Positions 44,630 through 55,141 of a stretch of DNA of 64,000 bases are shown here, piece after piece (position 1 is the stretch's first letter; the number at the start of each line of letters is the position of its first letter). Position numbers and translations under genes: made by a program. The notes under the pieces were generated by a model. That model was not told the origin of the DNA, did not search any database, and saw only the letters and a list, made by a program, of their open reading frames with translations. Origin of the DNA: Aphrocallistes beatrix (Eukaryota; Porifera; Hexactinellida; Sceptrulophora; Aphrocallistidae); the NCBI GenBank assembly GCA_963281255.1, contig OY725488.1, positions 1,959,986 to 2,023,985 on the forward strand, given 5' to 3'.

Positions 44630-44937
44630 ATTATATAATTTGCCAGCTTTCATAGCATTTAATGATATGCAGAATTGCACCCTGAATCATTTAATCATTC
44701 TCCTTACTATTATACTACAATTTCATTTTCTCTCCTTTCTTGGTCACCAACTCTCAACCTGTACTACATAGTAGTTTCAATTATCTGTCAGCAATAAATA
44801 CCCGATAGCAACAAATCATGCACTAGTATTACTGATTACAATATTCAAAGTAGTTTTACAATAAACAGTGATGTCCTTTCCAGTCCTAAAATAAAATCAG
44901 ATTCAGAAAATAATGTTGACCATAACTAGAAAGATTC

Positions 44938-45054
44938 ACAAGCGATCTTCGTTTGCTTGCACTCGCGGCTGGCTGACACAAAATGTATGCATATATATAC
45001 TATGTATATATACAAGCAACCAAATAAATATTAATCGAGTTTTAATGGTAAGGA
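44938..45054 (-). mobile_element. Miniature Helitron, 117 bp, both ends only
   Basis: 5' end at 45054 (TCCTTACCATTAAAACTCG on the minus strand), a TATATA tract, and then directly the 3' hairpin region ending CGCTTGT at 44938. The whole body with the CRE-type blocks is deleted. Confidence 0.75.
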
Positions 45055-45526
45055 TATCAGATCTAACATACATTTAATCCATTTGAACTGAACATATCTT
45101 TCCTTTGGGCTAAAGAAAGAATTTGCCTTGCGAAGATTTGCACAGAAATCGTTTTTAGAACCAAAATAGGGATACCATTTTTTAATGTATTAACATGAGG
45201 AAGATACTCAGTAAAAGTACGATCTTCTTTAGATACTTTGAAAGTAAAGTCATTCTGAAAATGTTTGATGCATACATTAAAAACTTTATGTTCACCTATA
45301 TTCTCACAATGAGGAGTGTCCAGGCATATTTTTGGCCTGGTGCCCTTTCAAGCATCTTGCAAGCAGGAACACAATCACCAAGGTTGTAGTTACTCTTGAA
45401 TCCAAGACAAGAGTTAGGCATGTCCGAGTAAGATATAGGCTAATCTCAATAAAAGAGCAGAGCAAAATTCAAAATAGAAGAATAGTTTATGTACTAAAGT
45501 AGTATAAGAGTTTTGACTAATATCTG
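45055..45526. other. Anonymous stretch
   Basis: No recognised gene. The right edge (from about 45490) belongs to repeat W, which flanks the mariner. Confidence 0.4.
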
Positions 45527-46874
45527 ATTACTACTTAGGTCATTTCAAAAGTACTGATCACTATTGATTTTTGACAGCTAGTGGTTATCGAATGTGCCAA
45601 TTAATATAATCCAGATAGCATTACCCATTCTCTCCTAATATCTAAAAGAATTTTAAGATAGCATAAGTATTTTTCTTATAATCATCATTTCAATCTCGTC
45701 AGTTTTGGCTACTTATACTACATTTATGGCTTCAAAATCGGCTATTATTGAGCAAGAGCAAAGGGCGTATATCAAGTTTCGTTCACTGCTAAAAGATTCG
45801 AACAGGTACATCCACAATGATCTCGTGGAAGTTTGTGGAGATCAAGCACTTGCTTATTCCACGCTTAGAAGATGGGCTCGACTATTTCGAGAGTGAAGAG
45901 ACAGCATTGAAGATGAGCCTCGGACTGGTAGGCCTAAATCTGCAACCGGTGAACCCTCAATTGAGTTGGTTGGTGAATTTCATCGAAATGACCCTTGCTG
46001 CTCTATTGAAGAGCTTTCTAAGTATACGGATATCTTAACGGGAAATATTTAACACATTCTGAAGGAAGATCTCGGAGTAAGGAAGGTTTGCGCTCGGTGG
46101 GTGCCGTATTTGCTGTCAGAGGCCCGGATGAAACAGAGGGTAGAATGTTGTGAAAATCTTCTACATTACGAAAAATTTGATGCAAGGCGACTCTATGAGA
46201 TAGTAACCATAGATTAAACTTGGAAATACTATTCACAACCCAAATCCAAGGAAAAATCTAAGTGTTGGCTGCATCCGGGCCAACCCTGACCTAAAAGACC
46301 GCGTCCAGATTTCCGTGCCAAGAAGGTAATGTACGCAATTGCATTTAACGCCTAAGGCCCAGTTGCTCAAGTTTGCGTTCCGAAGGACCAGAATGTTACT
46401 GGAGACTTTTATTGCACTCATGTGCTCGCAGAAGTCAGTAAATACTACACAGAGCGTCGGCAGAGAACTGGTCCTCGTGGAATAAAACTTCTACATGATA
46501 ATGCCAGTAGCCATAAAACTAAACAAGTCACCGCATACATCAAGGATATAGGTATGCAAACACTGAATCACCCTCCCTATTCCCCTGACCTAAGTCCTTG
46601 TGACTTCTGGTTGTTTTAAAGCTGAAAAGTCATCTCTCTGATAAGGAGTTCACTAGCCGAATGGAGATCGAAATCGCCGTTCATAAGTACCTGAAATCGA
46701 TCCCACAGACGGAGCATAAAAATACATTTCGCTGCTGGGTAAACCATCTAAAGGAGTGGATTCGCGTCAAGGGAGACTATTTCGAGAATATGTAATTAAA
46801 TAACACATCAGTCGTTGCTTAATATCAAATTGGTGGGGGGTGATCAGTACTTTTGAAATGACCTAAGTAGTAAT
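45527..46874 (+). mobile_element. Mariner element with intact ends
   Basis: Ends ATTACTACTTAGGTCATTTC and mirror (GACCTAAGTAGTAAT), continuing AAAAGTACTGATCAC. The length is about 1.35 kb. Repeat W (18445-18640, inverted) is continuous across the site. Confidence 0.85.
45705..46794 (+). pseudogene. Mariner transposase pseudogene
   Basis: Pieces in order: IIEQEQRAYIKFRSLL, STLRRWARLFRE, VCARWVPYLLSEARMKQR and RRLYEIVTID (the first catalytic region is degraded, with a stop at the usual ETW). Then come KLLHDNASSHKTKQV (second Asp) and HPPYSPDLSPCDFWLF (third Asp), a stop, and KSHLSDKEF to KGDYFENM. Several shifts and stops make it dead. It is close to the mariner at 8151 and distinct from the one at 29380. 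Confidence 0.85.
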
Positions 46875-47010
46875 ATTCATTCAAATAATATTTATAGTAA
46901 ATGTTGTTAACCATCATAAATTCTTCGATGTCAAATATTATGGTTTGCTAAATATTCTTATCTTGTCTTTCATCCTTGGTCCTTATTTTCTAAGTCACTG
47001 TCAAGCCTTA
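46875..47010 (+). repeat. Dispersed repeat W (copy 2)
   Basis: TCTTGTCTTTCATCCTTGGT and CCTTATTTTCTAAGTCACTG match the inverted copy near 18445-18500. Its left part continues on the other side of the mariner. Confidence 0.75.
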
Positions 47011-47284
47011 AATATATTAAGGTATGAATAGATGTTCTTATTTTGTTATTGGAGGTGTAAACATTTTACTTAGATATTGTACTTCTCCTTAGACTCAAGA
47101 TTTAGCCCACACATGCCAATCTTATTTTTAGAGCGAAATGATTACTTCTATCAATTCAAGTAAATAAATAAAATTTATCCTAACGTTTTAATATACTGGA
47201 TGTAACGATTTATAATTTCTCTGTCGTTAGATTCTTTTCCATCACAGCCAACACATTTTTATGCTTTTATTTATGATTTGTCAG

Positions 47285-47394
47285 ATTTCGGACTTTTTCT
47301 CAACTTAACTTGGAGTGAACCACTGGACTTCGGTGGACCGTTGTTGGGTTATCAACTTTCTATTAATTCAACATTGGATTCTATTTATTACGAG
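47285..47394 (+). CDS. Host gene exon 3: fibronectin type III domain segment (110 nt, phase 1-0)
   Basis: The acceptor TTTATTTATGATTTGTCAG and donor GAG/GTACGT bound two bases plus 36 codons. These read FGLFLNLTWSEPLDFGG then PLLGYQLSINSTLDSIYYE. The LxLxWxxPxDxGGxxLxGYxL pattern is the B-C strand core of FN3 domains, found in receptors and adhesion proteins such as Sevenless/ROS kinases, sidekick or titin-like proteins. It contains N-glycosylation-type NLT and NST motifs, consistent with an extracellular domain. The next exon (53567) would supply the later strands. The specific gene cannot be named from this alone. Confidence 0.75.
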
Positions 47395-47757
47395 GTACGT
47401 AGTAATTTTAAATAATCCATACAGCAAAGTATTTAATAACCAGTTAACTTAGCAACATCATTAACATATAATTTTTACTTTTTGCCAACTCACCATCATT
47501 ATAAAGTTAGCATTATATTGTATAACCCCCATATCAAACATTTCTTCAATCATATCTTCATTTTTCATATGAAAACTAGGTCGAGTGTGCATGCACATTG
47601 GGTCTAGTGCGCATGCACATATTTATAGGCATAACAAGCACGCCAGCTTTTTCTACATATATGTATACATTCTTTTAGTATATTCCGTATTTCTTTCTCA
47701 TTATTATTTATTAGTATTTTTCGATATCTTTCGAATTTCTCAATAATATTATATAAT

Positions 47758-48069
47758 TATGCCTAAATTGACCATGCCTAACGCAAGAGTTATGCTACAA
47801 AGGACATTAACTCGCTTCAAGCAAGTACAGGACAGCGGGTAGGTGTAGTCTACCCTTGGGAATGGAGCCTATCGGTATTGGGAAATACCTTATTCACAGA
47901 TTTTATACACGAGCATACTTCAGAAGCTCGGGAGATTTTGGCATATCCCAATATAACTTCTTCTATTCTGACTCAGGAATTTGAGATGGGTGCTAGCATC
48001 AAAGGTGACATAAAATAATTAAACGTAACGTCTTTGATGATTTCTTGGATCACTCAGAAGTCTGTCGGT
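47758..48069 (+). pseudogene. Unrecognised broken ORF, possibly 5' part of the protease/PHD element
   Basis: MPKLTMPNARVMLQRTLTRF, then after a shift STGQRVGVVYPWEWSLSVLG, FTDFIHEHTSEAREILAYP and LTQEFEMGASIKGDIK. After another shift it reads IKRNVFDDFLDHSEVC, followed by GTAGGT, which could be a donor. The composition is protein-like over about 100 codons with two single-base shifts. No domain recognised. It has the same strand as the protease/PHD pseudogene at 50880, with the P copy between, so both may derive from one element. Confidence 0.4.
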
Positions 48070-48301
48070 AGGTTTACAAATTTTGATATTACTTACTGCT
48101 GACTAATATTTTGTGTGAATTATGACTGTTAACTAAATCTCAATCCGATGTTTGTTTTGTAAATACATACATACATACTTACTATAATTTAATTACTTGA
48201 ACTATGCTAATTTCGTCAATAATATAACTCTGGCAAACATTTGTCAAGTCGGCGAAGATATTGATACTTTCTAGAAACAAATGTTGGAAGCATTTACTCT
48301 A

Positions 48302-48577
48302 GGGTCCGAATAAACGGGCCCCCCCCGCTTATTAATTTTTGAAAAAATTTCTGCCTATTCCAACCCCCCCGTTTATTAATTTTATACTAATTGAAACATT
48401 TTGAATTTTTACCAAACCATAGTTTCTGACTTGATGTTCTGAATCAGTTAGACCTACCCCGCTTATTCCGACCACCCGCTTATTCCACCCCCCCTTATTA
48501 ATTTTGAATTTTCCACCCCGAGAATTTTCCACCCCCCCGTCTATTCCAACCCCCCCCCCCCCCGTTTATTCGGACCC
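48302..48577. mobile_element. C-rich pogo-like MITE
   Basis: Ends GGGTCCGAATAAACGG and mirror. The interior repeats CCCCCCGCTTATTAATTTT and TATTCCA words. A 15-C run lies at about 48550. Confidence 0.65.
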
Positions 48578-48864
48578 CATAGGTGGGAATACTCCACTCG
48601 CACCATATAGTCAGTTCAATATAATGCATGGCTCCCAAAAAATTGCAAGAAATTGTTTTATTGCATTTTCCATTGTATCATGTCTTGGGAATAACATACT
48701 GGATGTTTACCGAAATCGGAATTTCAGAAAGTGATTTTCCACGACCCCGTCGTTGAACCCAGACTATAAAAATCACCTGTTTTGAAAACTGAGTTTAACC
48801 TTTCAAATGATTGTAAATCAGTTTTTATTCGTGCTCAGCATCAAATTTGCTGCAATTTGATATA

Positions 48865-49333
48865 CTCTAACCGAACAAAAGTATTTGAAATCCTTACTAT
48901 TTTCCATCATAAATAGTTATAAAGTGGGTCTATTCATGAGTGAAATGTGATCAAACTGTTACAGATATTGTAATTTCTATTTCAATTTCATATTCTACAC
49001 ATTCGAATTACTCAGGTTAGATGCCTTCTATTAATGTATTCATTTCCAAGGCTAAGATGCATCGAACTGTGCCACTCCTCGTCATCATGTCTAATGGTAA
49101 TGGGAGTGAAAAGTGGCACAAAGTGACATATATTGATAATAATTCAACTTATGAATGAACATAGCAATAGAAGGCTTCAAACCTGAGTAATTCGAATGTG
49201 TAGAATATGAATTTGAAATCGAAATTACAGTATCTGTTACGGTTTGATCACATTTCTCTCATGAACAGACCCACTTTATAGCTAGTCATGATGGAAAATA
49301 GTAAGGATTTCAAATGCTTTTGTCCGGTTAGAG
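48865..49333. mobile_element. Foldback family A element nested in P copy 2
   Basis: Ends CTCTAACCGAACAAAAGTAT and mirror, TA at 48863-48864 and 49334-49335. P arm sequence continues across it (TTGATATA and TATTGACTATATTTTG). Confidence 0.87.
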
Positions 49334-49503
49334 TATATTGACTATATTTTGAGTGGTAGTCATGTATTTTTAACAGTAAACATACTCATAATTTTTTGTA
49401 AGGGGTCACTCGATATGGTTTATACCAAATTTGGAGATCGGAGTTTTAACATTCCAGGTTGTTGCTAGGGAGGGCCTAAAATTTTTCGCTCAAAATATAG
49501 TAA

Positions 49504-50017
49504 ACAAGTGCAATTCGCTTGCTTGAGCTGTGCGGCTAGCGGACACTTTGTGTCCGCCGGAGGCGCCCTAAGGGCGCCTGGGAACACATTGATTAATTAT
49601 AAGGGAGATAACATCTCTAAATATTATAACAATAGACGTCTGTCCTATTGTTATAATCGATATCGGACGAAAATTCACAAATTTGTCAATTTTTAAAATT
49701 TTGATGCGTAATGATGACGTCATGAAATAATGATGAGTCATCATTTTTGATGATAGTTGCATCATATTGGAGGTATATTAATATACGCATTCTATTAAAA
49801 CCTCACCCTTCTATCACCTAAAATGCCTGAGTTATAGTCGAAAAACTGAAATTTCAAATTATAAAAAAGGCGACAATGACGTCATAATATCATGATGAGT
49901 CAACATTTTCGTCTGAACTCAGAACTTAGTGGAGCCATAGCTAATATACTCCCGCATGCCCAAATTTAACTTTCTTCGCCTAGCAGTTTCTTCAATCAAT
50001 TCGTTACAGATATATAT
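49504..50017 (-). mobile_element. Helitron-like element lacking its 5' tip (tandem pair, first)
   Basis: 3' end at 49504, hairpins, and TGACGTCA near 49717 and 49876. It ends in the TATATATA tract, where the next copy begins. Confidence 0.85.
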
Positions 50018-50483
50018 ACGCGCGCTTCGAATGCTTGCGCTGCGCGGCTGGCGGACACTTTGTGGGCACCTGGGGTCACATTGATTAATTATAAGGGAAA
50101 TAACATCTCTAAATACATCTGTCCTACAGTTATAATCGATACCGCACGAAAAAATCACCAAAATTAACAAATTTTAAAATTTTGATGATTAATGATAACA
50201 TCATAACAAAGTGATGAGTCATCACTTTTTGATGATAGTTGCATCATATGTGCGGTATGTTAGTATACAGATTCTATTAAAATCTCAGCCTTCTATCGCC
50301 TATAATGGCTGAGTTATGCTCGAATAACTGTGTTGTTAACTTTTAAAATGTGACAATGACGTCATAATTCCATGATGAGTCCACATTTTTGTCTGAGCTC
50401 AGAACTTACTGGAGCCATAGCCAAAAGACTCCTCCTTGCCAAAAATCAGCTTGCTGTGCGTTGCAGTTTCTTCAATCAATTTG

Positions 50484-50514
<31 letters not shown>

Positions 50515-50536
50515 AATCGAGTTTTAATAGTAAGGA
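50018..50536 (-). mobile_element. Helitron-like element (tandem pair, second)
   Basis: 5' terminus at 50536 (TCCTTACTATTAAAACTCG on the minus strand) and a degenerate 3' terminus near 50018 inside the AT tract of its neighbour. One TGACGTCA lies near 50357; the other site is mutated to TAACATCA. Confidence 0.85.
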
Positions 50537-50879
50537 TATCAAATTGCCCGAAAATTGACTGATTTGCAATCATTTGAAAGGTTAAACTCAGTTTTCAAAC
50601 CTGTGGATTTTGTAGTCCGGGGTCAATGACGGGCCCTTGGCAAATCACTTTCTGATATTCCGATTTCGGTAAACTTCTAGTATGTTACTCCTAAGACATG
50701 ATACAACAGAAAAATGCAATAAAACAATTTTTTGCAATTTCTTGCAATCTTTTGAGGTTAAGACTGTTTGCTTCCTATTTTTGGATTTTGTCATTTTGAC
50801 ATAACTATTATATTCATCTAAGTATATTATTTTATGTATTTATTATTCTACGAACGACGCAACATTTTTGGGGCACCTT

Positions 50880-51950
50880 TCTAAAAAGACGATCTGGTGG
50901 CCAAATGGAATCCCATTCCAGAATGTCACCAAGGAAAATTTTAAACGCTCTACCCTCTTTCAGATAATCCAATCCTACTATAAGTACACTTCTGGAGGGG
51001 CAGCAAAATTATTTTAAGAAGATGCAACATTATTTCAAGAGAATGCAACATTATTGCAAGAGGATGATCTCCTATACTTTTATTGAGAACAAATCCTGTA
51101 GACACTATATTTTTGCTATCAGAAGACCTTGTGAGTGAGGTAAGTGATGATGTCTTAGTAAATAATAGTATTTCTATAGTTATCTATAATTTACATGACC
51201 TTTTACATTATGATTTTTTTCCCGGTACACTCGGCCTGCAGGACACAATTCTTGCCAGTAAATATATATACTTTTTTATTACTAGTAGCTCAGTGTTTAT
51301 ATCTTAACAATGTGTAAACTTTAGACATCTCTAATTATCAAATTATTTCACCTTTTATAGAATCGACAATTTCTAAAGGCCCCGATGAATAGCATCCAGA
51401 TGTACCACGACGGTAATTTGCACTGGGTCTGCTCTAGGATCACCCCAGATGGAATATTTATTTATGACTCATGCTACTCTGGAAAAACTAGTGAAGAAAT
51501 TGATATACAACTCGTGCTTTTATATGTTCATAATGACTCAAAGCTTAGAATCTATGTTACAACAATGCAGCAACAGCGAGGGGGTGCAGATTGCGGAATC
51601 TTTGCTGCGGCAGCATGCCTAGCATTAGTTTCTGGAGCTGATTCAGCAACAATTAGTTGGCGCCAATCGAATATGCGTAGACATCTAAAAAAGTGCATAG
51701 AAACCCTGGCGCTTTTTCCAACTATTCAAAATACCAGCACACGACCTGATGAAGACATCCCATGACCCCTCATTTGCCATTGAACTGGTGTGTTTGGAGG
51801 CTGCCACAGTTTGCTTATAATTACTTATTCGAATACTCAAATTGTAACAGATGGTTTCACAAACCATGTTTTGGGCCACTGTTGGCCTTCCTGATGACGA
51901 CAAAGAAGTAAATAAATTTCCATGCCCAATATGCCCACCAGTCAAACAAT
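50880..51950 (+). pseudogene. Ulp1-like (C48-type) protease with PHD finger, transposon-derived
   Basis: Parts in order: WWPNGIPFQNVTKENFKR; EDLVSEVSDDVLVNNSISI and GLQDTILA (51083-51257); a possible intron with GTAAATA and ACCTTTTATAG (51258-51360). Then the protease core: MYHDGNLHWVCSR (His), FIYDSCYSG (Asp), TMQQQRGGADCGIFAAA (Gln and Cys). Further on, RRHLKKCIETLALF ends at 51765. Past the stop, a shifted frame gives SNCNRWFHKPCFG then EVNKFPCPICPP, a PHD-type Cys/His pattern. The catalytic residues are kept but the gene has stops and shifts. Such protease/PHD proteins are known from multi-domain animal transposons, from memory. The exact superfamily is not assigned. Confidence 0.65.
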
Positions 51951-52399
51951 AAATTCAAATTTAGTTTAATAATTTTCATTAGTTTTATTCATTTTTTTTG
52001 CCATTATTTGTTAATTTAGAGTAGCCAAAAGTATCTTTTTGTAGAAAACATTTTCTATTCTCAAATATGCAATTTGAGTTGAGATTCGCATTAGAGAAGT
52101 TTGGGAGTTGATACGTTTGATTTCTTCAGTTTGAATAGATTTCATAGAGTATGATGTACTGCATTTATGGTTCGAATAATGAATATATCTCCTAAAAAGG
52201 CTGTGTCCCAAAAAGGTACAGGATCCCTTGAATACGATAGCCATTTAGTATTGAAATAACGTACACACAATATCAATGCATACATGTTAAATATTAAATT
52301 CTCAATATTATTGCTATATCATAGTGACGTCATCATATTTCTATTTTTTGTTTTCTTGTACTTTATCGGGTGTTTAAACCATTTCTTTCTTCGGATTAG
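51951..52399. other. Anonymous AT-rich stretch
   Basis: No gene recognised. An isolated TGACGTCATC at 52324-52333 has no other Helitron family sequence around it. Confidence 0.45.
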
Positions 52400-52880
52400 A
52401 CTGATTTGATCTCTCAATTAGCTAAAAGAGCAGAAATCGAGAAATAATTAAGATTCTCTTCGCTTACATCTGCTCAAATTTTTAAAAAGTTGCTTTCAGC
52501 CATGCCACAGTGTACAACGTCAAGAGGCGGGTAAAAAATGGGTCAAACCTTCGCCATAACCTTGGCGCTGGGAGACAATAAGAAGAATGTTAGTGCCTAT
52601 ATTATACATAAACCCCACTTATCTCTCCGCTGTATCGCTTCGAATCTTCAACCAAGGGTCTCACATGAGACTGTACGAAGCAGCTTACGGGATATGAACT
52701 ACAGTAAACCCTACTCTACTCAATCTTCACTGTTTACGGAGAATCATAAAACAATGCGCGTGAAATGGGCTAAAAAGTTCTGATACCCTAAGAACCAGTG
52801 GGCCAAAACAATTCTTGTTGACGAAATGTCGATTTGGCTTTCGAAAGGGAAAATTAGGATGTGGACAAAAAAAGGCTTTC
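52400..52880 (+). pseudogene. Tc1-like transposase, N-terminal half
   Basis: RAEIEK, FSSLTSAQIFKKL, ATVYNVKRRVKNGSNLRHN, LSLRCIASNLQPRVSHETV, FTENHKTMRVKWAKKF, a stop, then ILVDEMSIWLSKGKIRMW with the first catalytic Asp. Homology ends at a Helitron fragment (from about 52881). Several shifts are present and no terminal repeats survive. Confidence 0.78.
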
Positions 52881-53010
52881 CAGGCACAGAAAGTTGAATT
52901 TGGGCATATGGGAAACTTTTGGCTATGGGTCCACCAAGTTCTGACCTCAGACGAAAATGTCGACTCATCCTGGAATTATGACGTAATTTTCACCTTATTT
53001 ATAAGTTGAA
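52881..53010 (+). mobile_element. Helitron-like element, small fragment
   Basis: GCACAGAAAGTTGAATTTGG, TTTTGGCTATGGGTCCACC, CAGACGAAAATGTCGACTCA and a mutated TGACGTAA. Confidence 0.78.
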
Positions 53011-53566
53011 ATTTCAATTTTTTCATTTTCTTTCATTTTAATTTTCTTTTCTTAAATTTCATTTTACATTAGTTCAATACCTCTTTTTCTTATAGTAATA
53101 GAAAATTGAAACTTTTTTAAAAAAGTCATTTTAATCGCATTTTTCATCATTTGAAAGTGTTCTCTCCCTTAATCACTTTAATTTAACGCAATCAAAAATG
53201 TATTCCTCCAAATCGCGTAAATTTCCTTCTGTATAAATTTCCTTGATCCTTAATTCCAAGAAGGTACATTATCTCGAGTATTAGCTGAATACAACCGTCA
53301 TTTTTAAGCCGAATACTTTTAAGCTTTAGGCTGTAAATTACACGATCTTCAGGGTTTTCTCTTGATTTGTGCAAAGAATACCGCTCAGTAATCAGAGGCA
53401 ATCGTGTTTAGTGGGAAAATATATATGGTGTAGGCAAATTTGTAGTTTTTTTATAAATTGGTACATTTTTTGAGGTTGTGTAAAACGGTTTTAACCGGTT
53501 TGATCATGGATTTATCCTGTCACTTATTGTTTATAGAATGATGTTTATAACTTTTCACATTTCCAG
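53011..53566. other. Anonymous stretch, pyrimidine-rich at left
   Basis: TTTC-rich run at 53020-53095, otherwise featureless. Confidence 0.4.
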
Positions 53567-53614
53567 TTATCCGCTTCTATTCATGTGGAAATGTTTGCTG
53601 TTTCAATACTCAAG
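53567..53614 (+). CDS. Host gene exon 4 (48 nt, phase 0-0)
   Basis: The acceptor TTTATAACTTTTCACATTTCCAG and donor CAAG/GTAAAT bound LSASIHVEMFAVSILK. After the FN3 exon this reads as the late-strand part of the domain (hydrophobic alternation, then FAVSIL as in the YxVxVxAVNxxG region). The phase matches both neighbours. Confidence 0.58.
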
Positions 53615-53708
53615 GTAAATTATTATGTATGAATTTGTGTGTATGTCCAAACTTCATCATGAAATATTTGTCATTGGATTCCAACACGCTCTAAATTACA
53701 TTAAAACA

Positions 53709-53775
53709 TAGCATTCTATATACTAAGGCAATGGCACTGACCCAAAAATTGGTACCATGGATTGGTTAAATACTT
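53709..53775. repeat. Left arm of a perfect 67-bp inverted repeat
   Basis: Identical to the reverse complement of 55929-55995; both contain GGTACCATGGATTGG. The arms lie in the introns on either side of the exon at 54056-54168. Confidence 0.95.
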
Positions 53776-54055
53776 CAATACTAAAACCGCTAATTAAATA
53801 ACTGTTATTATCAACTATATAATTATCTCATATTGTGAGTTCATGGTTGCTTAAATATTCATTTTGAAACTATTATGTAACCACAATATTTATATTTACT
53901 TCACATACAACACTAGTGTATTACAATAATGTATTGTTTTGCTGCATATTATTTCTATTACTCATTTATAATACCTCACTTGACAACACTAATTGCATAA
54001 ATCATTATTTGGACGAGATTTCTTGTCTCGCGCCTGACTCGACTTCCAATTACAG

Positions 54056-54168
54056 AGGAGTGGAACACTTCATGAAGTTTTTCAATTTCCCAAAGATGGT
54101 GCTCTTCGTGAAAATGGTATTGAGCCATTCCAAGACGTGTGAATACTACCAGATCAACAAAATCCCGG
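54056..54168 (+). CDS. Host gene exon 5 with in-frame TGA (113 nt, phase 0-2)
   Basis: The acceptor CGACTTCCAATTACAG and strong donor CCGG/GTGAGT bound it. In the phase set by the previous exon it reads RSGTLHEVFQFPKDGALREN then GIEPFQDV, a TGA at 54140-54142, and ILPDQQNP. A second frame is open throughout (GVEHFMKFFNFPKMVLFVKM and on) and has GC-rich third positions, unlike the other exons. I prefer the first frame for phase and codon bias. The stop could mean a short isoform, a decayed allele or a sequence error. Confidence 0.45.
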
Positions 54169-54174
54169 GTGAGT

Positions 54175-54759
54175 GATTTCTTAAATAATGTAGTTAATTA
54201 TTCTAGAATCATGCATATATGTACATACTCAAGTTGGGTAGAAACAATTGACTGAATTTAAAAGACTAAGAAAAAGTATTGTCTTCCCCAAATTTAGTAA
54301 ATGCAATCCTCGTTACTACTTGTACAAAAACGTGGGCATAAGTACCTTTTTTTAATTCGGATAAGTGCAATTTATACGTGCTCCAAATTAACATCGGGAC
54401 ATTTCACTTTGCCTTTCCAACCTGACAAGCCTGTGGTTGTCAGGTTGGAAAGGTGAAATGTAATATTGGCCCTTAAGATTTTCATTAGTCAACTTCAGCC
54501 GGACTGTTAGCTTGTATCATGGATAAGAATAGTGTAGACCAGAACTAAACTGTTGAGTTCTTGAAATTCGTTAATGGTGTTTAGAAAATGTTCAATGTGA
54601 ATTGGGTAGGGAAGAATAGTCATTTAACGACGATCATAGGCGTAACTATTTTTTTTTTTCACGGTTACCTGGAGTGGCGAGATTTGTAAACATATATCAA
54701 ACTAATATGGCATGCCACCCCAAGTCAACATAACATTTAGGTCTGGGTGGCACGCTACC
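54175..54759. other. Anonymous stretch with one hairpin
   Basis: TTTCACTTTGCCTTTCCAAC with CTGACA (54400-54426) is mirrored at 54437-54461 around AGCCTGTGG, a stem of about 20 bp with small mismatches. No gene seen. Confidence 0.5.
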
Positions 54760-54767
54760 CCTGCCAC

Positions 54768-55141
54768 CAGGGTTGCCGTGGGAATTAAATTTCAATTCCC
54801 ATTCCCATCCCATTCCCATAGAATTCCTGTGGGAATCCCCGTGGGGATTCTCACAGAAATTCTATGGGAATCTTGTGGGAATCCCCATGAGGATTCCAAT
54901 AGGACCCTATGAGAATCCCCATGGATCCCTATAGGAACGCTGTAGGAATTCCCAAGGACCCTGTGGGAATCCCCATGAGGATTCCTATAGGACTCTGTGG
55001 GAATCCCCATAGGACCCTGTTGGAATCCCCATAGGAATATGTGGAGATCCCCATAGGAATCCTATGGGGATCCCCACGGGGGAAAAATCATTCCCATTCC
55101 CAACCCATGGGTATGGGACTCCCATTCCCACGGCAACCCTG
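54768..55141. mobile_element. hAT-type MITE with palindromic internal array, 374 bp
   Basis: Ends CAGGGTTGCCGTGGGAAT and mirror. The flanks CCTGCCAC (54760-54767) and CCTGCTAC (55142-55149) match at 7 of 8. The interior is repeated GGGAATCCCC and GAATCCCCATAGGA words. Confidence 0.88.

Larger units (their letters stand above)
48609..50802. mobile_element. Palindromic element P, copy 2, with nested insertions
   Basis: The left arm (AAATTGCAAGAAATTGTTTT, GTTTACCGAAATCGGAAT, CAAATGATTGTAAATCAG) and mirrored right arm (to about 50790) match the arms of the element at 59000-61311. The gene fragment is absent. A family A foldback (48865-49333) and two tandem Helitrons (49504-50536) are nested inside. 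Confidence 0.8.

Noticed and set aside
52324-52333. Isolated TGACGTCATC as another Helitron copy
   Set aside because: No other family sequence surrounds it; probably chance or an unrecognisably old fragment.
54140-54142. Selenocysteine recoding of the TGA in exon 5
   Set aside because: No evidence for a SECIS element can be given from the window, and FN3 receptors are not selenoproteins; a short isoform, decay or error is simpler.
54712-55010. ORFs on both strands in the GGGAATCCCC region
   Set aside because: They are translations of a palindromic tandem array inside a hAT MITE.
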